The position numbers and the translations under genes were made by a program. A stretch of 23,322 bases of DNA. Source: an uncultured bacterium. GTDB lineage: Bacteria; Cyanobacteriota; Vampirovibrionia; Gastranaerophilales; Gastranaerophilaceae. Below are positions 7,744 through 14,546 of the stretch, in pieces (within the stretch, counting starts at the first letter, position 1; each line of letters begins with the position of its first letter). The notes below the pieces were generated by a model that was given only the letters and a program-made list of their open reading frames with translations, searched no databases and was not told the DNA's origin. Location: the NCBI GenBank assembly GCA_900551675.1, contig URXH01000022.1:1-23322 (forward strand). Direction: 5' to 3'.

Positions 7744-8616
7744 ATGAAGAATATTGTTGTTTATACGGATAAAAACGAATCAAAACTTGCAGATGTTCTC
7801 GCGCAAATTGATGATACAAATGTAAGAATTGAAAACGCTGAAAATCTAAAAGATTATGAAACGCTAAATCCTGGACTTATTGTTATAGAAAGTGTTCCGA
7901 ATATCAAAGATGTTTTGATGACAACAAAATTCAAAGCTCCGGCATTGTTTATCGGAGATGTTTTCAAGGGAACTACCGTCAGAGCTGTCATTTTTGATTT
8001 TATAAAAACTCCTGTCGACAATATGGAGCTTGTAATAAGAGCTAATGCGCTTTTAAAATACAAAGAACTGCGCGACAAATTGAAAGTCGTATCAACAACA
8101 GATGAACTCACCGGGCTTCATAACAGAAAGTATATGCAGGAACGTCTTGAACAGGAAATTTCAAGGGCACGACGTTACGGCACAAAGCTTTCCTGCCTGC
8201 TTTTCGACCTGGACTTTTTCAAGGTTGTAAATGATATTTACGGATACGAATGGGGCGATGTTCTTCTTCGTTCTATCGCTGATAAATTAAAACAGCTTAT
8301 CAGAAAAGAAGATATTCTTACCCGCTACGGTGATGAAGAATTTTTACTTATTTTGCCTAACACTTCTGAAGAAAATGCATTTTTGTTTGCCGAAAGATTC
8401 AGAAAAGATATTGAAAGAATGGAATTTATACCCGCAGGAGAAGAAGAAAGACACCCGATTACAATTTCGGGCGGTATAGCGACATATCCGTGTATTGAAA
8501 ACACTGATGAAGATGCAAACACAATTATCCGCTACGCAGAACATGCTTTATATAATGCAAAAAAACGCGGTAAAAACAAAATCGTTCAATTCTCGCAATT
8601 AAATCTCGGGGAATAA
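7744..8616 (+). CDS. Diguanylate cyclase-like protein with degenerate receiver and GDEEF motif
   Basis: A 290-residue cytoplasmic protein. Residues 1-108 have a response-regulator receiver layout (NIVVYTD, LIVIES, FDFIKTP), but the phospho-acceptor Asp appears to be Glu49, so phosphorylation is unlikely. Residues 115-285 form a GGDEF domain that would make c-di-GMP from two GTP: TTDELTGLHNRKY, FDLDFFKVVND and ISGGIATYP are typical. The signature loop reads RYGDEEF (194-200) instead of RYGG[DE]EF, so the second Gly is Asp. The inhibitory-site RxxD is kept (Arg187-Asp190). The enzyme may be active, weak or a c-di-GMP receptor. It is divergent from rimI and the likely promoter is at 7571-7599. 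Confidence 0.88.
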   Translation: MKNIVVYTDKNESKLADVLAQIDDTNVRIENAENLKDYETLNPGLIVIESVPNIKDVLMTTKFKAPALFIGDVFKGTTVRAVIFDFIKTPVDNMELVIRANALLKYKELRDKLKVVSTTDELTGLHNRKYMQERLEQEISRARRYGTKLSCLLFDLDFFKVVNDIYGYEWGDVLLRSIADKLKQLIRKEDILTRYGDEEFLLILPNTSEENAFLFAERFRKDIERMEFIPAGEEERHPITISGGIATYPCIENTDEDANTIIRYAEHALYNAKKRGKNKIVQFSQLNLGE

Positions 8617-8637
8617 AATTTAGTAAATATATAAATC

Positions 8638-8676
8638 TGACCTGATAAATTTTTTATTGAAAAATTTATCAGGTCA
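8638..8676. repeat. Perfect 17-bp hairpin after the diguanylate cyclase gene
   Basis: TGACCTGATAAATTTTT (8638-8654) is perfectly complementary to 8660-8676 with a 5-nt TATTG loop. It begins 21 bp after the stop codon. No T tract follows on either strand, so it does not look like a standard intrinsic terminator. It may protect the mRNA 3' end or be a small palindromic element. Confidence 0.75.
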
Positions 8677-8692
8677 ACTCACGCACTGACAC

Positions 8693-8720
8693 AAAAAACA
8701 GGTCTTATAACCTGTTTTTT
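8693..8720. terminator. Bidirectional terminator between the cyclase gene and tRNA-Glu
   Basis: AAAAAACAGGT (8693-8703) pairs perfectly with ACCTGTTTTTT (8710-8720) around a 6-nt loop. It gives a T tract on both strands and sits directly after the 3' end of the tRNA on the minus strand. Confidence 0.85.
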
Positions 8721-8722
8721 AT

Positions 8723-8794
8723 CGGCGGCAACGGGAATTGAACCCGTGTCAACAGAATGAGAATCTGCTATCCTAACCCCTAGACGATGCCGCT
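8723..8794 (-). tRNA. tRNA-Glu (anticodon CTC)
   Basis: A 72-nt cloverleaf on the minus strand. The TCGTCTAG D-arm entry is typical of tRNA-Glu. The anticodon stem GCAGA/TCTGT encloses loop TTCTCAT with anticodon CTC at 8759-8761, reading GAG. The T arm is ACGGG-TTCAATT-CCCGT. Acceptor pairs 2-7 are perfect (GCGGCA with TGCCGC), but the first pair is A1-C72, a mismatch. The discriminator is G73 and no CCA is encoded. A strong terminator follows. Confidence 0.93.
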
Positions 8795-8836
8795 AAGGTT
8801 TATTAAATTTACAATATTATTTTACATCAAAAAAAA

Positions 8837-9550
8837 TTATTGGCACTGTTTATTTATGCATAAATCTTCACAGAGAATAATTGGAATTTCTTCACCGGCT
8901 TTTGCGTGGTATTTAAGTCCGGGAGTAATTAAACCTGAAATTAAGCCTACTGTTGTACCGACAGGGATACCTATTGCGTAACCTACTCCTAATTTTGCAG
9001 GATTTGGAATAAACGCAAAACCGGTTCCGGCTCCTGCCCCGACTATACCGAGCCCTAATGTATAACCCAGCAGTTTGCCTGCCGTATGCCACGGGCCTTC
9101 TTTTAAGGAGGAATCTTTTGTCAAAGGTTTCGCAGACATTTGAATTGCAGTGCCGTCAGGCAAAATTAAATATTCAAAATTCAAATATACACGTGCATTT
9201 TTATTAGGGATTCTCTGTTTTTCAATTCTTATAACAGTACCGACAACTTTTGAGCAGGAAGGGATTAACAATGTACCTTCCTGAGTATAAATAGCATTTG
9301 GAACTGAAAAATTTACTCTTTCACCCGCTTTTGCACATTCAGAAAAAAATTTACAGTCAAATGCAACCTTGAAAACATTCCCTTTACAAATTATATTTCT
9401 TAAATTTGTTATGGTAACGTTGTTACTCAATGCTCCTTTTTCGCAAAACATGTGCTCCTGCCCGATAATCTGTTCTTCACATCCGCAATCTTGTGCATAA
9501 ACAGACATTCCAACTAACAATATAAAAAATAATATATATACTTTTTTCAT
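8837..9550 (-). CDS. Exported protein with glycine-zipper region, unknown function
   Basis: A 237-residue protein from the preferred start. MKKVYILFFILLVGMSVYAQ is a clear signal peptide with cleavage likely after Ala, followed by DCGCEEQ. The middle (AGERVNFSVPNAIYTQEGTLLIPSCSKVVGTVIRIE, then YLNFEYLILPDGTAIQMSAKPL) resembles the beta-domain of TrbI/VirB10-like and related envelope proteins. It is followed by Gly-rich hydrophobic stretches (LLGYTLGLGIVGAGAGTG, AIGIPVGTTVGLISG) typical of glycine zippers. Several Cys residues suggest disulphides. A longer frame starts at 9598 but adds residues before the signal peptide and lacks a good ribosome site. It is probably in the periplasm or outer envelope. 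Confidence 0.75.
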   Translation of the reverse strand: MKKVYILFFILLVGMSVYAQDCGCEEQIIGQEHMFCEKGALSNNVTITNLRNIICKGNVFKVAFDCKFFSECAKAGERVNFSVPNAIYTQEGTLLIPSCSKVVGTVIRIEKQRIPNKNARVYLNFEYLILPDGTAIQMSAKPLTKDSSLKEGPWHTAGKLLGYTLGLGIVGAGAGTGFAFIPNPAKLGVGYAIGIPVGTTVGLISGLITPGLKYHAKAGEEIPIILCEDLCINKQCQ

Positions 9551-9687
9551 AGCAGAAATATAATTAAACAATTTATAAATTATTTCCATTGCCTGCATTT
9601 CTATAAATTTTTCGGATATTTAATGCCATAAAAGGCAATATAAAAAATTAATATTTTATCAAATTATATTCTTTAAAAGGAGGAATT

Positions 9688-10647
9688 ATGACAAAACCGT
9701 TTTTAGACAACATTACGCAGACATTTGTTGACAATATAGAATCAAGAGAAGGGAAACCGCTTTATGAAATTACTCCCGAACAGGCAAGGGAATTTTTAAG
9801 CGATTTACAAAAAGAATTCTATTCGCCTATACAGGCAAAAACAGAAGACATAAACATTTTTTGTCCTGTTTCGGGTGATATAAGTGTAAGGCTTGTACGC
9901 CCCGAAAATTATACGGATGAAAAACTGCCTCTGATAATTTACTGCCACGGCGGAGGCTGGGTTATGGGCGATGCTGATGCTTTCGATATGACTGTAAGAA
10001 CCATCGCCAATCATACAAATTCGGTTGTAGGATTTATAAATTATCCGCGTTCACCCGAATTTCAATATCCAGATGCTTTAAATCAAATTTACGATGCAAT
10101 AAAATATTTTGCACAGAACGGAAGCGATTACAATATAGATTCGGAACGAATTGCAATAGCTGGCGACAGTGCAGGCGGAAATATGGCTGCTTCTGCCGTA
10201 ATTAAAATAAAAAAAGAAGGAGGTCCAAAACTTCGTTTTCAGGCTCTAATTTATCCCGTAACCGATGCCGAGATGAATACAGAATCATATAAAGAATTTA
10301 AAAACGGCCCGTGGCTCAGTAAAAAAGCAATGGAATATTTCTGGGACAGTTATGTTCCTGAAAAAAATAAGCGCAAAGAAATTTACGTATCGCCTCTTAA
10401 AGCGGAAATAGAAGATTTATACGGCCTTCCGCCTGCGTTAATAATCACTGCGGAGAATGATGTCTTGAGAGACGAAGGAGAAGCTTATGCAAGAAAATTG
10501 ATAGAAGCGGGCGTAGATACAGCATGTGTAAGAATTAATAACACATGCCATGACTTTATACTTTTAAATGCTTTAAGAGACAGCAAAGCAACAAAGGCAG
10601 GATACAAGCTCATTTGCAAGTTCTTAAAACATGCGTTGCATGACTAA
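9688..10647 (+). CDS. Alpha/beta hydrolase, HSL-type esterase
   Basis: A 319-residue protein of the hormone-sensitive-lipase (HSL) group of carboxylesterases. The oxyanion-hole motif HGGGW is at 87-91. The nucleophile elbow is GDSAGG with Ser161. The acid is Asp258 in AENDVLRDEG, and the catalytic His is His288 in TCHDF. This completes a Ser-Asp-His triad. There is no signal peptide, so it is cytoplasmic. It would hydrolyse short acyl esters; the natural substrate is unknown. The ribosome site is strong (AAGGAGG, 5 bp spacing). It stands alone, divergent from the exported protein. Confidence 0.9.
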   Translation: MTKPFLDNITQTFVDNIESREGKPLYEITPEQAREFLSDLQKEFYSPIQAKTEDINIFCPVSGDISVRLVRPENYTDEKLPLIIYCHGGGWVMGDADAFDMTVRTIANHTNSVVGFINYPRSPEFQYPDALNQIYDAIKYFAQNGSDYNIDSERIAIAGDSAGGNMAASAVIKIKKEGGPKLRFQALIYPVTDAEMNTESYKEFKNGPWLSKKAMEYFWDSYVPEKNKRKEIYVSPLKAEIEDLYGLPPALIITAENDVLRDEGEAYARKLIEAGVDTACVRINNTCHDFILLNALRDSKATKAGYKLICKFLKHALHD

Positions 10648-10669
10648 ATATAAGATTGATTTACATAAA

Positions 10670-10691
10670 AATCCCCGCTGAGGCGGGGATT
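10670..10691 (-). terminator. Shared terminator between convergent genes
   Basis: AATCCCCGC (10670-10678) pairs with GCGGGGATT (10683-10691) around TGAG. On the minus strand it is followed by five T residues, ending the DUF2963-like gene. On the plus strand the T run is broken, but the stem could also end the esterase transcript. Confidence 0.85.
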
Positions 10692-10695
10692 AATT

Positions 10696-11583
10696 TTACT
10701 TTTCAACATCTATAACATTTCCATTGCGATCATAATTTGTTATTTTGACATTATGTGTTAACGTATCCATTTCTTTAACTTTTTTTATAGTCTTACCGTC
10801 GTCGTAATACCCTGTCAATTTTATCACATCACCTGTAGCAGGATCATAGTCTACAACACGCCATATAGTCTTGCCATCTTCAGCATAATCTGTCTCTTTT
10901 ATCCTCTTACCTGTCGCAGGGTCATAGTCTGTAACAGAACTTATGGTCTTGCAATCGTCGGAATACCCTGTCTCTTTTATCCTCTTACCTGTAGCAGGGT
11001 CGTAGTCGTAGGCTGTAACAGAGCTTATGGTCTTGTTATCCTTTGAAATATATTCTCTTAGAAGCTTACCATTTTCACCTTTTTGAGAAATAACATGCAT
11101 ACCATCTCGCACAGATCTTTCGCCTTCAAGCTTTGAAAAATCTGGGAATTCCACATTTGCTTCCGACCCTGCCCCTGGTACTGAATCCGCTTTTTCTTCA
11201 GGCTGAGATTTCGCCTTTGGAGTCGAACTTTCATTAGGATTCGGTGTTTGAATGTCATCAGCTTTTGAACCCGCAGAAGCTGCATCCTCCGCTGTTTGGG
11301 CTGCTTTACGTTCACCGCCCTGAACTGCGTCCGAACCTTTCTTGGCTATATCTTCTCCAATATCTTGAGCTCTGCGCCACCAGTTATTTTTATGACCGAT
11401 TATACCAAGAGCAATTACACCTGCTAAAGCAGCCGCGCCTATCATATATTTGGAAGCATTGGCTTTTTCTTTATCCTCTGCAGATAATTCATTATCAGGA
11501 ACATTCTTAACCTCTTCTTTCTTTGCCGGAGGTAATTGTTGAGACTGTTCTAAACTTTGAAATGCTATTTTATCTATAGACAT
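10696..11583 (-). CDS. Membrane-anchored repeat protein with DUF2963-like units
   Basis: A 295-residue protein. It begins MSIDKIAFQS, the shared short leader. A hydrophobic helix lies at about 45-63 (YMIGAAALAGVIALGIIG). A low-complexity Ala/Lys/Ser/Pro linker follows (about 70-150). The C-terminal half has 26-residue tandem repeats starting near 168, 194, 220, 246 and 272, with consensus YDPATGKxIKETxYxxDGKTI. This recalls DUF2963, described in phytoplasmas and other bacteria, and related MORN/YD-like beta repeats. The repeats may be displayed on one side of a membrane for binding. The two central copies are most alike, suggesting recent duplication. The function is unknown. Confidence 0.8.
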   Translation of the reverse strand: MSIDKIAFQSLEQSQQLPPAKKEEVKNVPDNELSAEDKEKANASKYMIGAAALAGVIALGIIGHKNNWWRRAQDIGEDIAKKGSDAVQGGERKAAQTAEDAASAGSKADDIQTPNPNESSTPKAKSQPEEKADSVPGAGSEANVEFPDFSKLEGERSVRDGMHVISQKGENGKLLREYISKDNKTISSVTAYDYDPATGKRIKETGYSDDCKTISSVTDYDPATGKRIKETDYAEDGKTIWRVVDYDPATGDVIKLTGYYDDGKTIKKVKEMDTLTHNVKITNYDRNGNVIDVEK

Positions 11584-11660
11584 AAACTTTTTACCTTTCG
11601 ATTTTTCCCTATAATTTTGTTAAACCAAAAGGGCGTAAAAAATTGCTACAGGCGCAATAC

Positions 11661-11682
11661 ATCCTATCCTATCCTATCCTAT
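11661..11682. repeat. Pentanucleotide repeat ATCCT x4
   Basis: Four exact copies of ATCCT plus AT lie 78 bp upstream of the repeat-protein start on the minus strand, where they read AGGAT. Such repeats can change copy number by slippage and could alter promoter spacing. No promoter was assigned here. Confidence 0.85.
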
Positions 11683-11763
11683 GAGGATTATATCCAGGAT
11701 TTCAGACTTTTTAAACCTGTCTTTACATTTAGTTACATGTGATTATTCACAACACATTTCACA

Positions 11764-12786
11764 TTAATATTCAATCGCAATTTTTAAACAACCGTCCTGT
11801 TTATGTTCAAAAATTTCATAAGCTTTTTTTATATCATCAAAAGCAAACTTGTGCGTAATCAAAAAATCCGTAGAAATTTTACCCTTTGAAATTAAATCCA
11901 CAAGCTCTTTACAATGAACAGCATCAACACCGCCTGTTTTAAAAGTCAAATTCTTGCCGTACATTTGAGGAAGCGGAAGGATTTGATTTTTTTCATACAT
12001 TGCAACGACTGCGACAATTGCATTAGGTCTTGCAATTTTATATGCAAGCTCAAACGTATCCTCTGCGCCTGCGCATTCAATTACGACATCTGCTCCGTAT
12101 TTTACAATCTCTTTAACTTTCTCTTCACAGTTTCCACCGGTCAGAACAAAATCCGCAAACCCTAATTTTTTGGCAAGTTCCAATCGTTTTTCATCTATAT
12201 CTATTGCAATAACTTTTTCTGCACCGAGATATTTTGCACACTGCATAGCACAAAGCCCCACAGGCCCTGCCCCGATTACGGCAATAGTATCGCCTGCTTT
12301 AATTTCGCAAAGTTCCGCTCCCCAGTACCCGCTTGATAAAATATCTCCGACAAATAAAGCATTTTCAAAACTCACGTTATCAGGCAGTTTTGTTAATCCG
12401 TTATCTGCATAAGGCACTCTGACATATTCAGCCTGACAGCCGTCAATTCTGCATCCCAGTTCCCAGCCGCCTTCAACACAGTTATTCACAAAACCTCTTT
12501 TGCAAAAATCGCATACCCCGCAGAAGGTTTCACAATTAACTGCAACTCTGTCCCCTTTTTTAAAATTTTTAACACCGTCTCCGTTTTCTACAACCTCTCC
12601 GACAAATTCATGCCCGAGCACAACACCGTTTTTTGCTGCAGGAACACATCCTCTTATTATATGCAAATCACTTGTACAGATAGATGATAAAGCAACCTTA
12701 ACAATTGCATCAGTATTGTTTTGAATTTTTGGAAATGGCTTTTCAACCATTTCGATTTTTCCGTTTTCACAGACTAAAGCTTTCAT
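11764..12786 (-). CDS. Zinc-dependent alcohol dehydrogenase (MDR family)
   Basis: A 340-residue NAD(P)-dependent medium-chain dehydrogenase. The catalytic zinc site is formed by Cys37 (SSICTSDLH), the His and Glu of GHEFVGEV and a later Cys/Glu. The structural zinc loop CGVCDFCKRGFVNNC supplies four Cys. The Rossmann motif is VIGAGPVGLCAMQ, with acidic IDIDEKR at the end of strand 2, which suggests NAD preference. It oxidises or reduces an alcohol or polyol; the substrate cannot be stated. There is no Shine-Dalgarno. The ATG lies 16 bp after the T tract of a palindromic element, leaving little room for a normal promoter. It is cytoplasmic. Confidence 0.9.
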   Translation of the reverse strand: MKALVCENGKIEMVEKPFPKIQNNTDAIVKVALSSICTSDLHIIRGCVPAAKNGVVLGHEFVGEVVENGDGVKNFKKGDRVAVNCETFCGVCDFCKRGFVNNCVEGGWELGCRIDGCQAEYVRVPYADNGLTKLPDNVSFENALFVGDILSSGYWGAELCEIKAGDTIAVIGAGPVGLCAMQCAKYLGAEKVIAIDIDEKRLELAKKLGFADFVLTGGNCEEKVKEIVKYGADVVIECAGAEDTFELAYKIARPNAIVAVVAMYEKNQILPLPQMYGKNLTFKTGGVDAVHCKELVDLISKGKISTDFLITHKFAFDDIKKAYEIFEHKQDGCLKIAIEY

Positions 12787-12804
12787 AAAAAAAGTTTAGC
12801 ACAA

Positions 12805-12899
12805 AAAAAAGCGTTATATTGTCGTGCTGATTTTAATTCAGCGGCTTAACCGGATTCTGAAACAATTTCAGAATGACCGTAGCAATATAACGCTTTTTT
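12805..12899. repeat. Branched palindromic element before the alcohol dehydrogenase
   Basis: The outer stem AAAAAAGCGTTATATTG (12805-12821) is perfectly complementary to 12883-12899. Inside are two hairpins: GCTGA/TCAGC (12826-12842) and ATTCTGAAA/TTTCAGAAT (12854-12874). The second hairpin resembles the common bacterial palindrome GTCATTCTGAA...TTTCAGAATC. T tracts occur on both strands, so the element can also act as a terminator for the YvlD-like gene. Confidence 0.8.
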
Positions 12900-12906
12900 A
12901 CGGCTT

Positions 12907-13254
12907 CTAATCTTCACCGGGAATAGTAACCATATTGATAATAAGACCGAGAAATGCCAGAACAACAGACCCGAGAAATGCAGCTAAAAAGCCGTCAACT
13001 TCTACACCGGGTGCTACATAACCCGCAAGCATAAACAACAGAGCATTTATAACAAGAGTGAAAAGCCCGAGCGTCAAAATATTGATAGGCAGTGTGATAA
13101 AAACTATCAGAGGTCTTATAAATATGTTTATAAGCGCCATAATTACGGTTATAAGCATTGCGCTCTGGAAATTATCAACATTAATTCCCGGCACAAGCCA
13201 CGCTACAAATATTATTGCCAGCGTAAATAATATCCACCTTACAATTAAAACCAT
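12907..13254 (-). CDS. YvlD-type small membrane protein (phage_holin_4 superfamily)
   Basis: A 115-residue integral membrane protein with four hydrophobic helices. The pattern RWILFTLAIIFVAWLVPGI, IRPLIVFITLPINILTLGLFTLVINALLF and GFLAAFLGSVVLAFLGLIIN is characteristic of the YvlD family (Pfam phage holin superfamily IV). Despite the name these are chromosomal membrane proteins of unclear role; in Bacillus, yvlD lies with envelope-stress genes. The start at 13254 is chosen over 13260 because GGA then sits 7 bp upstream. No phage genes are nearby. Confidence 0.85.
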   Translation of the reverse strand: MVLIVRWILFTLAIIFVAWLVPGINVDNFQSAMLITVIMALINIFIRPLIVFITLPINILTLGLFTLVINALLFMLAGYVAPGVEVDGFLAAFLGSVVLAFLGLIINMVTIPGED

Positions 13255-13329
13255 ACACATTTCCTTTCTACATAAATATTTTAAAATTTTAAACTGCCGT
13301 TTTCATTGCCGCAAAGTATAATATCTCAC

Positions 13330-13358
13330 TTGCTAATCCTAAACTTTCTGTGTATAAT
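13330..13358 (+). promoter_or_regulatory. Sigma70-type promoter for the 118-residue protein
   Basis: TTGCTA (13330-13335) and TATAAT (13353-13358) are 17 bp apart. The -10 box is perfect and the gene starts 29 bp downstream. Confidence 0.55.
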
Positions 13359-13386
13359 AAAACGCATAAAAAAGGAGATTTATTTT

Positions 13387-13743
13387 ATGAAAGAAAATAT
13401 TTTAATTACGCTTGCAATACTTATTCTTGCAACAATGTGGTTTCAAATTGCAAATACTGGAGCCAAAAACAGATATGATGTTGTAACCAGCAGTAATATG
13501 CTTACAATCCTTGTTGACAAAAAGACAGGCGACACATGGAGAAACTGCATCTGCGGAGAAAAATCAAATGTTCCTGGATGCTGGGAAAAAATGATTACGA
13601 TTAATCCTGAACCGTTTAACAAACCTGCAGGAGAAGTTAAAGCTCTCAAAAAAATGGAAAAATTAATTAAAAAACAGCAAAAACTACAGCAGGAAACTCA
13701 AAAAAATACTCCAGTACAAACACCTGCACAGTCTGAAAAATAA
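13387..13743 (+). CDS. Small membrane-anchored Cys-containing protein, unknown function
   Basis: A 118-residue protein. Residues 4-24 form one hydrophobic helix (ILITLAILILATMWFQIA) that could be a signal anchor. The soluble part has ILVDKKTGDTWRNCICGEKSNVPGCWEKM with Cys54, Cys56 and Cys65, which could bind metal or form a disulphide, and a Lys/Gln-rich charged tail. Its function was not recognised. The frame extends upstream to 13306, but the ATG at 13387 has AAGGAG about 9 bp before it and follows a good promoter. It is convergent with the acyltransferase gene and shares a terminator with it. Confidence 0.75.
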   Translation: MKENILITLAILILATMWFQIANTGAKNRYDVVTSSNMLTILVDKKTGDTWRNCICGEKSNVPGCWEKMITINPEPFNKPAGEVKALKKMEKLIKKQQKLQQETQKNTPVQTPAQSEK

Positions 13744-13759
13744 TTATATGAAACTTTTA

Positions 13760-13802
13760 ATGAAAAACGGATTTGGGCAAGACTGCTAAATCCGTTTTTC
13801 AT
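13760..13802. terminator. Bidirectional terminator between convergent genes
   Basis: ATGAAAAACGGATTT (13760-13774) pairs perfectly with 13788-13802. The pairing continues imperfectly into AACTTTTA/TAAAAGTT on both sides, and T tracts lie on both strands. Confidence 0.85.
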
Positions 13803-13814
13803 ATAAAAGTTCAC

Positions 13815-14546
13815 TTACAGTCCTAAAAAATCTTTTTTAATTCTACCAGAAATTGCTTTTCGTAATCTAATCTCCGAGTTTTCAGAAAACTCGGAAAGTT
13901 TTATAGGCTCAAGCTGGGTTATTGTATAAGTTATAACACTTTTCCCCGCATCATAAATCGGTCTGTTTTTCTGTAAAAAATGGTAATCACATTCAATTCT
14001 GACGGGAACAATATCTGCACCGGAATTTATTTGTAAAGCCGCTGCACCTTTATGAATTTTTAAATCTTCCCCCTCAACGGTTCTTGTACCTGTCGGAAAA
14101 ATTATTATGTTATACCCGTCATTCAATGCTTCTTTACAGATTGCTTTAAACTCATCAAGCTCTGCATTATTCGGGATATAAACATTTTTTACTATATTTT
14201 TCATAAAAATATTATTCAGGATTTCTTTTTTTGCAAGGCACAGAGAGTTGTCGTAAAGTCCTATCAAAATTAGAATATCAATAAAAGAAGGATGGGTAGA
14301 TACAATAATTTTGCCTTGCATCTGTTCAATATTTCGCAGATTTAATTTTATCAAACCGCATGTTACGAAAAGCTGTGTATAAATATGCCACAGTTTATGA
14401 ATTATATGTGAAAAAAATTCTCTTTTCTTTCCGCCTTTAAAAAATATACCGCCGGCAGGCAAGAATACAAAGCTCAAAATCAATGAACCCAGCCCGAATA
14501 TTACAAAAAGCATTACAACCAGAAATCCGCGGAAAAATCTAATCAT
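13815..14546 (-). CDS. PlsC-type lysophospholipid acyltransferase of the ape-like locus
   Basis: A 243-residue membrane-associated acyltransferase. Residues 1-33 contain a hydrophobic helix. The catalytic HX4D motif is STHPSFID (His85-Asp90). The glycerol-phosphate-binding motif reads FPTGTRT (150-156), with Thr where classical PlsC has Glu. VPVRIECDYHF fits the final strand. It would transfer an acyl chain to a lysolipid or glycolipid head group. Acyltransferases of this type are regular members of aryl polyene clusters, where they probably attach the polyene to a lipid. It overlaps the chain-length-factor gene by 8 bp and is the last gene of that unit, pointing to one joint pathway. Confidence 0.85.
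   Translation of the reverse strand: MIRFFRGFLVVMLFVIFGLGSLILSFVFLPAGGIFFKGGKKREFFSHIIHKLWHIYTQLFVTCGLIKLNLRNIEQMQGKIIVSTHPSFIDILILIGLYDNSLCLAKKEILNNIFMKNIVKNVYIPNNAELDEFKAICKEALNDGYNIIIFPTGTRTVEGEDLKIHKGAAALQINSGADIVPVRIECDYHFLQKNRPIYDAGKSVITYTITQLEPIKLSEFSENSEIRLRKAISGRIKKDFLGL

Noticed and set aside
12907..13254. Phage holin or prophage remnant
   Set aside because: The holin name is a Pfam label for YvlD-type chromosomal proteins; no phage structural, lysis or integrase genes are present.
13306..13386. Upstream extension of the 118-residue protein
   Set aside because: The ATG at 13387 has AAGGAG and follows a good promoter whose -10 box lies inside the proposed extension.
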